Assembly: GCA_964398645.1 (NCBI GenBank)
Contig: CAYNNU010000080.1
Location: 1-9,858, forward strand
Direction: 5' to 3'
DNA length: 9,858 nucleotides
Origin: Spirochaeta_B sp964398645
Lineage (GTDB): Bacteria; Spirochaetota; Spirochaetia; DSM-27196; DSM-8902
A program made the position numbers and the translations under genes. Shown here piece by piece: positions 4,979 to 9,858 of the stretch (position 1 is its first letter; each line of letters begins with the position of its first letter). The notes below the pieces were generated by a model. That model searched no databases. It was not told where the DNA came from and saw nothing but the letters and a program-made list of their open reading frames with translations.

Positions 4979-5308
4979 GAATTTTCTTTTTAACTTTCGT
5001 ATTAATATATCATCCAAATTACGTCTTCCATCGATAACAGCAAGTATTATTACACTAACATTTTCTATGCGATAAATAATACGCCAATAGGACTCAACTA
5101 CTTCTCTTATTCCAATAATATTATTTTTTTGCAATTCAGGTACAATTCTTCCTTTTTCAGGAAATGTTTCCAAAGTCTGAATTCTGAATACGAGCCTATC
5201 ATATACCTGTCGAGCATAATCGTTGCGATCTTTTTGGTAATATAAAATAATTTCTTCAATATCCTGCTTTACTACAGAAGGAATTGTTATCTTATATTTA
5301 TCGATCAT
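4973..5308 (-). CDS. RelE/ParE-family toxin
   Basis: 111 residues. Typical RelE/ParE order: a beta strand KYKITIPS, helix pair VVKQDIEEIILYYQKDRNDYARQVYDRLVFRIQTL (split here only by loops), the turn TFPEKGRIVPEL (53-64), then GIREVVESYWRIIYRIEN (66-83) and the final strand VSVIILAVIDGRRNLDDIL. The R68, Y74-R75 and R79 pattern and the late DGRRN are usual for the ParE-like branch; the family includes ribosome-dependent mRNases (RelE) and gyrase poisons (ParE), and this sequence alone does not settle which. ATG follows the antitoxin stop by 2 bp with no clear ribosome binding site, implying coupling. The stop lies in the attC core. Cassette-borne toxin-antitoxin pairs are known to stabilise integron arrays. 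Confidence 0.9.
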   Translation of the reverse strand: MIDKYKITIPSVVKQDIEEIILYYQKDRNDYARQVYDRLVFRIQTLETFPEKGRIVPELQKNNIIGIREVVESYWRIIYRIENVSVIILAVIDGRRNLDDILIRKLKRKFA

Positions 5309-5310
5309 TT

Positions 5311-5586
5311 TTAGAAGTATTTCCTTTCCAATTCAGCAAATACCTCATCAGCACTTTGTACTTGATCTTTTTTTATATCATCTTCTGCAAGCTGTATAAT
5401 TCCCACCAGTGCAAATGCGTCTTTTATTTCTTGATATGATTCAATATCCATTAGAACACCTTTTGCTTCACCATTCTGTGTAATAATAATTGGATTATGA
5501 TTTTCATTTATGTATTTCATCATATCAGCAGCATTTGTTTTGATATAGGAAATTGGTTTTATATCTTCCTTAAGATTTATTGACAT
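5311..5586 (-). CDS. Phd/YefM-type antitoxin of the RelE/ParE toxin
   Basis: 91 residues. N-terminal Phd-like domain: EDIKPISYIKTNAADMMKYI, HNPIIITQNGEAKGVLMDI, SYQEI; then a helical, acidic C-terminus (LVGIIQLAEDDIKKD ... VFAELERKYF) expected to bind the toxin. The ATG at 5586 has GGAGG six bases upstream. An open frame extends 177 bases further to 5763, but that extension runs through the promoter, the cassette core and the leader repeat and is not protein-like, so the inner start is right. First gene of the cassette nearest the opp operon, and the only cassette here with a convincing promoter of its own. Confidence 0.9.
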   Translation of the reverse strand: MSINLKEDIKPISYIKTNAADMMKYINENHNPIIITQNGEAKGVLMDIESYQEIKDAFALVGIIQLAEDDIKKDQVQSADEVFAELERKYF

Positions 5587-5608
5587 TTTGAACCTCCGCA
5601 GTCCATAT

Positions 5609-5640
5609 ATGGTACGGCAATTGACCCCTATCGTCAATTG
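5609..5640 (-). promoter_or_regulatory. promoter and operator-like palindromes of the RelE/ParE-Phd pair
   Basis: On the minus strand TTGACG (5637-5632), a 17 bp spacer and TACCAT (5614-5609) form a good sigma-70-type promoter about 23 bp upstream of the antitoxin ATG. A perfect inverted repeat CAATTGAC-N7-GTCAATTG (5618-5640) covers the -35 and spacer, and the palindrome CCATATATGG (5603-5612) overlaps the -10. Both are well placed for repression by the antitoxin or toxin-antitoxin complex, as known for Phd and YefM systems. Confidence 0.65.
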
Positions 5641-5667
5641 AATTCTTTTTGCGCGAAGCGTCCGCCT

Positions 5668-5792
5668 AACATCTTCGCCTCCAAGCTTTTCCTCTGAGAA
5701 TAATCTCCCTAGCCTGTTCAGCAATATAAACGTATTATACAGCCTATATTCCTGCACAACCACAGGTTATTTTCCATAAGACATAGTATATG
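5668..5792 (-). repeat. leader repeat, copy 2: attI-like junction plus promoter, between oppF and the array
   Basis: About 125 bp, the partner of 3850-3975. It starts at the AAC of core GCCTAAC (5664-5670), the right end of the first cassette, and ends 58 bp past the oppF stop. Minus-strand repeat bases before the crossover read GGAGGCGAAGAT then GTT. This is where an integron's attI and cassette promoter should be, since all cassettes read away from it. No integrase gene adjoins it. The 5793-5850 stretch to oppF has no feature and no clear terminator. Confidence 0.7.
5734..5739 (-). promoter_or_regulatory. candidate array promoter (-10 box) in leader copy 2
   Basis: TATAAT on the minus strand, the same position in the repeat as 3916-3921. 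The -35 at 17 bp is weak (TGGTTG). The box is conserved although bases on both sides of it differ between the copies. It reads toward the first toxin-antitoxin cassette. Confidence 0.45.
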
Positions 5793-5850
5793 GCTACCGC
5801 TTTTTTCCCACCCCTTCAATAGCATGTTTTCCAAAAATGAATTTTCCAGC

Positions 5851-6789
5851 TTACGTGTAGCGGAAGACGCGGTGGTTGGGGTCGGCTTGCCAGTAGTCGC
5901 CTTGGCCGGGGAGGTCAAGAGGGGTCCAGTCGGGGGGGCTGGTGAGTTGGGAAAATTCGGCGTATTTGCTGGAAAAGCCTTCGTCGTGTTTTTGATGCAA
6001 TTGTGGTACACAGGCATATAGATGCCGGGTGTATGGATGCTGGGCGTTTTGCACAATACTTTTGCTTGGGGCTTCTTCCATAATTTTTCCCCGGTACATA
6101 ACCCCTACCCGGTCGCTGATATAACTGACAACCGAAAGGTCGTGGGCAATAAACAGCATAGAAAGCTGAAATTCTTCGCGGATTTTAAGCAGTAACTGGA
6201 GTATTTGTCCTTGAATGGACACATCCAGGGCGGATACCACCTCATCGCAGATCAACAATTCGGGTTTGACCATTAAGGCACGAGCAATGGAAATGCGCTG
6301 ACGCTGCCCGCCGGAAAAATCAGCCGGCCGGCGCTGCAGGTGATCGGGAGACATTCCCACTGCTTTCATAATTTGGGCCGCCTGCTCGCGGGCAGCTGCG
6401 GTTCCCGGCCAGGCTGGAGAATGGCGGTAGCCGCAGAGTAAGACTTGCTCTACCGTCATGCGGGGGTTCAGCGAGCGGGCTGGGTCTTGAAAAACATAGC
6501 GGATTTTGCTGCGTACGTTTGCAAGCTCCCGCCGTTTCAAAGAATGCACGGCATGCTGGCTACCATTTCGGTCAGTAAACAAGATCTCTCCAGAATCCGA
6601 GTCGAACATGCGCACCAGCATGCGGGCGGTGGATGTTTTGCCGCAGCCGGATTCTCCAACCAGGCCATAGATTTCATTCGGTTGAATGGAAAAGCTTACT
6701 CCATTAACCGCATATACATACTGATCTGCTTTGGCAAAAAAGCCCGCTTTTAGGGCATAGCGTTTTTGTAGATTATTGACCTGTATCAC
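5851..6789 (-). CDS. oppF: oligopeptide/dipeptide ABC transporter, ATP-binding subunit OppF-like
   Basis: 312 residues, last gene of the opp operon. All ATPase motifs are intact: Walker A GESGCGKT (45-52), Q-loop Q101 in VFQDP, signature FSGGQRQR (158-165), Walker B LLICDE (178-183), D-loop SALD (186-189) and switch H216. The FQDPARSLNPRMTV segment and HPYTRHLY (251-258) are typical of the OppD/OppF family. It forms the cytosolic ATPase heterodimer with OppD to power peptide import. The C-terminus is short and lacks the four-cysteine motif of OppD; residues after about 265 are unlike the usual family tail. Start is GTG at 6789, overlapping the oppD stop (GTGA), with GGAGGGG upstream. It ends 58 bp before the leader repeat; transcription may run on into the array, since no terminator hairpin is seen. 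Confidence 0.93.
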   Translation of the reverse strand: MIQVNNLQKRYALKAGFFAKADQYVYAVNGVSFSIQPNEIYGLVGESGCGKTSTARMLVRMFDSDSGEILFTDRNGSQHAVHSLKRRELANVRSKIRYVFQDPARSLNPRMTVEQVLLCGYRHSPAWPGTAAAREQAAQIMKAVGMSPDHLQRRPADFSGGQRQRISIARALMVKPELLICDEVVSALDVSIQGQILQLLLKIREEFQLSMLFIAHDLSVVSYISDRVGVMYRGKIMEEAPSKSIVQNAQHPYTRHLYACVPQLHQKHDEGFSSKYAEFSQLTSPPDWTPLDLPGQGDYWQADPNHRVFRYT

Positions 6790-7772
6790 TGATCCCCTCC
6801 TGCCTCGAAAGGAAACAAACAGCGATGCTCGCCGCCATCAACCTTTTTTATTACGGGAACCGCCTGCCGGCACTCATCTATTGCCCGAGAACAACGGGGC
6901 GCAAATGGGCAGCCGGGTTCGGGCCGCAGGGGATTGGGAACATTCCCCGGCACAACATGCAAGGGCTGAGATTCGTGATGCGCTCCCAGGCTCAAAATAG
7001 AATTCAGCAAGGCCCGCGTATAAGGATGGCGCGGTTTTTTTAGCACCTGATCAGCTGTTCCCTGCTCCATAACAAGGCCGCCATACATAACCATAATTCT
7101 ATCGGCAATGCCGGAGACCAATGCCAGGTTATGGGTGATAAACACAATGGCCAGGTTCCGCTCCCGTCGCAAGCGCAATAGCAGGGCGATAATCTGGGCC
7201 TGAATTGTTACATCCAAGGCGGTTGTTGGTTCATCGGCGATTAATATTTTCGGGTCGGATGCCAGGGCAAGGGCGATCATGATCCGCTGCAAAAGCCCGC
7301 CGGAAAACTGATGAGGAAAATTGCCCAGCCGTTCACGCGGCTGCGGTATGTTCACCTCTTCTAGCAATTCTATACTGCGGGCCTCTACGTCTTGATCGCT
7401 TAATTCAGGATTATGCGCCCGCAGGGTTTCGGCCAAGGCTTTTCCAATGGGATAAATAGGGTCAAAACTCACCCCCGGTTCCTGAAAAATGATTGCTGTT
7501 TGTGCGCCGCGAAACTGACGCAGCTTATCGGGCGAATACTGCATAACATCCTCGCCCTGATACAACACCCGGCCTTCATCAATGTTTCCGTTGGCTGGTA
7601 ATAGTTTCAGCAGACTGTGAGCGCTTACACTTTTGCCCGATCCACTCTCCCCAACAACGCCAAGTATTTCTCCGGCTACCAGCGAAAAAGAAACGCCGCG
7701 CACCGCCTGCACAGAGCCGCCCTGCGTATCAAAATGCACCTGTAGATCCTGCACATCCAGCAAAGTCTTCAT
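6786..7772 (-). CDS. oppD: oligopeptide/dipeptide ABC transporter, ATP-binding subunit OppD-like
   Basis: 328 residues. Walker A GESGSGKS (41-48), Q-loop Q97 in IIFQEP, signature FSGGLLQR (156-163), Walker B ILIADE (176-181), D-loop TALD (184-187), switch H214. The signature has Leu where most family members have Gln or Met-Arg (FSGGMRQR), a mild deviation. The C-terminal oligopeptide-transporter domain has HPYTRALL (249-256) and the cysteine set C288, C294 (GCPFAPRC), C301 and C318, which in some relatives binds an iron-sulfur cluster. Partner of OppF on the inner face of the membrane. ATG overlaps the oppC stop by 4 bp and its own stop overlaps oppF, indicating one operon mRNA. Confidence 0.94.
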   Translation of the reverse strand: MKTLLDVQDLQVHFDTQGGSVQAVRGVSFSLVAGEILGVVGESGSGKSVSAHSLLKLLPANGNIDEGRVLYQGEDVMQYSPDKLRQFRGAQTAIIFQEPGVSFDPIYPIGKALAETLRAHNPELSDQDVEARSIELLEEVNIPQPRERLGNFPHQFSGGLLQRIMIALALASDPKILIADEPTTALDVTIQAQIIALLLRLRRERNLAIVFITHNLALVSGIADRIMVMYGGLVMEQGTADQVLKKPRHPYTRALLNSILSLGAHHESQPLHVVPGNVPNPLRPEPGCPFAPRCSRAIDECRQAVPVIKKVDGGEHRCLFPFEAGGDQ

Positions 7773-8872
7773 GCGGCCCCCTTTCCACGGTGATAAGGAT
7801 CAAGGACATCGCGCAACAGATCACCCAGAAAATTAAAAGACAAGGTAGTCAAAAGCAAAAACAGCCCCGGCAAAAGCAACCACGGAAAACTACTGAGATT
7901 GCTCAAGGTGGTAATTTCACGGTTTATCAGCGAGCCCCAACTAACCGCTGGGTCGGTAATCCCCAGGCCAAGATAACTAAGAACCGTTTCCCCCATAATA
8001 AAACCGGGAATGCCTAGGGTAATGCTTACAATCAAAATGGAAGACATTTGCGGAATAATATGACGAAAGATGATTACTACCGTTGGAATGCCCTGCAGCT
8101 GGGCGTCGGCAATAAAATCTTCCCGTTTAATTGCATGTACCAGCCCCCGAACAAGCCTCGCGCTGCCGGGCCAGCCAACAAAAGATAATATAACCGTAAT
8201 CAACATAAATGATTGCCCGGGATCCATGTCGCGTGATAAAACCGAGCGTAAAAACAAAATGAGATACAAGCCGGGAATCAAAATGACGAACTCGGCTATG
8301 CGCATTACCAACCAATCAATCCAGCCACCGAAATAACCGGCAAAACCGCCAAGCAAGATTGCAAGGGTCAAAGAGATGGCAATTCCGACAAAGCCAATGG
8401 TAAGCGAGATTTGCGATCCATAGGCTATGCGCGAAAAGAGATCGCGCCCCATGTGGTCGGCGCCAAAAAGGAACACCGGATAATTCTGGCCGCCATCCTG
8501 AAAGCTTCTTCCCCCGGCCTGATATGGTTCGCTTGTTCCAAACAGATGAATATCGGTGGGAATAATGCCAAATAGGCGGTAGGGCTCGGCGTGAACAAAC
8601 AGATGCACAGGGATATACTCGCCACGAACCCGCACATACTCGCGACTAATAGTATCAATAAGCGCAAAGTGCTGAATTTGCGGGCGAAAGCCCAACTCTG
8701 GTGAATACATTGTAAAGTTTGGCGGATGGTAACTGTGCTGCCGAAAGGATTGCCCCGGCGAATAGGGGGCAAAAAAACCGGCAAAAAGCATAAGCACGTA
8801 CAGAAAAATCAATACAAGCACGGCGGTAAAAGCCACGGGTCGTTTTTTTAAGGCATACAAAAAGCGGCTCAT
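7769..8872 (-). CDS. oppC: oligopeptide/dipeptide ABC transporter, permease OppC-like
   Basis: 367 residues, longer than the usual 280-310. TM1 (about 13-33) is followed by an extended extracytoplasmic stretch (about 34-137), including a tyrosine-, histidine- and proline-rich segment; the family's FGADHMGRDLFSRI motif follows (136-149). The remaining five membrane segments lie at about 155-182, 187-209, 221-237, 278-300 and 330-350. The EAA loop that docks on the ATPases is EDFIADAQLQGIP ... HIIPQ (251-275). The end LRDVLDPYHRG is typical of OppC/DppC. With OppB it forms the channel. The ATG at 8872 has AAGGAG upstream, within the end of oppB; the gap to oppB is 1 bp. Confidence 0.94.
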   Translation of the reverse strand: MSRFLYALKKRPVAFTAVLVLIFLYVLMLFAGFFAPYSPGQSFRQHSYHPPNFTMYSPELGFRPQIQHFALIDTISREYVRVRGEYIPVHLFVHAEPYRLFGIIPTDIHLFGTSEPYQAGGRSFQDGGQNYPVFLFGADHMGRDLFSRIAYGSQISLTIGFVGIAISLTLAILLGGFAGYFGGWIDWLVMRIAEFVILIPGLYLILFLRSVLSRDMDPGQSFMLITVILSFVGWPGSARLVRGLVHAIKREDFIADAQLQGIPTVVIIFRHIIPQMSSILIVSITLGIPGFIMGETVLSYLGLGITDPAVSWGSLINREITTLSNLSSFPWLLLPGLFLLLTTLSFNFLGDLLRDVLDPYHRGKGAA

Positions 8873-8873
8873 A

Positions 8874-9858
8874 TTACTCCTTCCCGTAGCGGATACGCGG
8901 ATCGACCACTGCCAACAGGATGTCTGCGATCAGCATCCCTAACAGCACCAGAAAACTGATAAACATCATATTTGCCAGAACCAGATTGATGTCCTCCTGC
9001 CGCACTGCCTCATACATCAGACGTCCAATGCCAGGATAGCTAAAAATGATTTCCAGAATCAGTGAACCGGAAAACAAACTCGCAAGTAGATTGGCGCTGG
9101 AGGTGATATAAGGATTCAATGTATTGCGAAAGGCATGGGCAACAAAAATGCGCCGTTCACTCACCCCACGCGAGCGCAATGAGGTTATGTACGGCTGCCC
9201 CAGCTGATCGAGCATGGTTGCCCGAATCATGCGCATGGTTCCCCCGATGCCGGAAAGAAAGGCTCCGAACAGGGGCAGGATAATGTGATGGGCATAGCTA
9301 AACGTAAAACGCAGCGGCGCATCGCTAAAGGCAAATCCTGGATAGGCGGTAACTGGAAACAAACCGCTGACAGCAGCAAACAGCTGCAGCAAAATCAATA
9401 GTAAAATATAGGGGAAGGCATGTAAAAACAAGGCAACAAATGTTGCATACACATCGATTTTCGTTCCCACCTTGGTGGAAAAGTAAATACCAGTGGCAAA
9501 GGAAATAAAGGTTAAAAAGAACAGAGAAATAAGATTAAGAATGAGTGAGTTAATCATTCTATCGCGAATGAGAAACAAGACTGGCGCCCGCGAAACCATG
9601 GTTCGGCCAAGGTCGCCTTCACAGAATACTCGTTGCAGCCAGCGGGCATATTGGATATAGAACGGCCGGTCCAGACCAAGCCGAGCCTTGGCTGCAGCGA
9701 GGGCTTCATCAGTATAGACATTATCCCGCTGCCGGAACTCTGACTGCATCATCATTTGGCTTTTTACGTAGTTATCAACAATATCACCTGGGGTGAGTTC
9801 CATAAGAGCGAATACAGCCAAACCTAGCAAAAACAGCACCACACACATGGAAATGGTG
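8874..9858 (-). CDS. oppB: oligopeptide/dipeptide ABC transporter, permease OppB-like (5' end outside the window)
   Basis: The frame is open to the window edge. An ATG at 9848 starts MCVVLFLLG, but upstream codons still in frame encode Thr-Ile-Ser, and family members begin about 10-15 residues earlier (MxxxIxxRLL-type), so the true start lies beyond 9858. Counting from 9848: TM1 2-16, LTPGDIV (18-24), the family motif LGLDRPFYIQYARWL (57-71) and GDLGRTM (78-84), membrane segments at about 101-122, 136-160, 187-204, 251-270 and 295-315, and the EAA loop QPYITSLRSRGVSERRI ... HAFRN (218-242). It ends with VVDPRIRYGKE, typical of OppB/DppB. No substrate-binding protein gene is in the window; it may lie upstream. 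Confidence 0.93.
   Translation of the reverse strand, partial: TISMCVVLFLLGLAVFALMELTPGDIVDNYVKSQMMMQSEFRQRDNVYTDEALAAAKARLGLDRPFYIQYARWLQRVFCEGDLGRTMVSRAPVLFLIRDRMINSLILNLISLFFLTFISFATGIYFSTKVGTKIDVYATFVALFLHAFPYILLLILLQLFAAVSGLFPVTAYPGFAFSDAPLRFTFSYAHHIILPLFGAFLSGIGGTMRMIRATMLDQLGQPYITSLRSRGVSERRIFVAHAFRNTLNPYITSSANLLASLFSGSLILEIIFSYPGIGRLMYEAVRQEDINLVLANMMFISFLVLLGMLIADILLAVVDPRIRYGKE

Noticed and set aside
5587..5763. Upstream extension of the Phd-type antitoxin frame to 5763 (59 extra residues)
   Set aside because: It runs through the promoter, cassette core and leader repeat, while ATG 5586 has an ideal GGAGG site and matches the family's start.
5718..6056. Minus-strand frame of 112 codons overlapping the end of oppF
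   Set aside because: Shadow frame of oppF; its proline/threonine-rich sequence comes from out-of-frame reading.

Overview
The window has two parts of different origin. On the right (about 5851-9858) is a normal-looking, roughly 50% G+C oligopeptide/dipeptide ABC transporter operon on the minus strand, in the order oppB (cut by the window edge), oppC, oppD, oppF. Its genes are separated by 1 bp or overlap by 4 bp. On the left (1-5670) is an A+T-rich stretch of small, unrelated, mostly promoterless genes, all on the same strand, separated by G+C-richer imperfect palindromes of about 77-115 bp. These palindromes look like integron attC recombination sites, so I read the left part as an integron gene-cassette array running right to left.

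The best evidence for cassettes is the pairing of the core heptamers. In a true cassette the first bases after the crossover must be complementary to the inner core of that cassette's own attC. This holds for four units: CGGC-domain protein (14 bp complementary), RES-domain protein (11 bp), methyltransferase-like protein (9 bp) and RelE/ParE-Phd pair (8 bp). It nearly holds for the 98-aa protein (one mismatch). It fails for the VapC-Phd unit and for the lipoprotein unit, which suggests old, deleted or decayed junctions.

The most unusual structure is a directly repeated sequence of about 125 bp. One copy (5668-5792) lies between the oppF 3' end and the first cassette. The second (3850-3975) lies inside the array. 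In both copies the homology begins exactly at the AAC of a cassette core, and both contain a TATAAT box reading into the following cassettes. The simplest reading is a leader made of an attI-like insertion point plus a cassette promoter, present twice, so that the array is two arrays in tandem: two toxin-antitoxin cassettes behind leader 2, and the methyltransferase-like, CGGC, 98-aa, RES and lipoprotein units behind leader 1. No integron integrase gene is visible.

The cassette genes suggest stability and stress or defence roles. There are two complete type II toxin-antitoxin pairs (a PIN-domain toxin with a Phd/YefM-type antitoxin; a RelE/ParE toxin with a Phd-type antitoxin that has its own promoter and operator-like palindrome) and a RES-domain protein without a partner antitoxin. 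The others are a CGGC-domain cysteine-rich protein, a methyltransferase-like protein, a small unknown helical protein, a lipoprotein, and a small membrane protein gene broken by an in-frame stop.

Organism: a bacterium with strong GGAGG-type ribosome binding sites. Chromosomal cassette arrays of this style are known in Treponema, and a spirochaete of the Treponema group with about 50% G+C would fit, but this is a guess from style and not from a marker gene.
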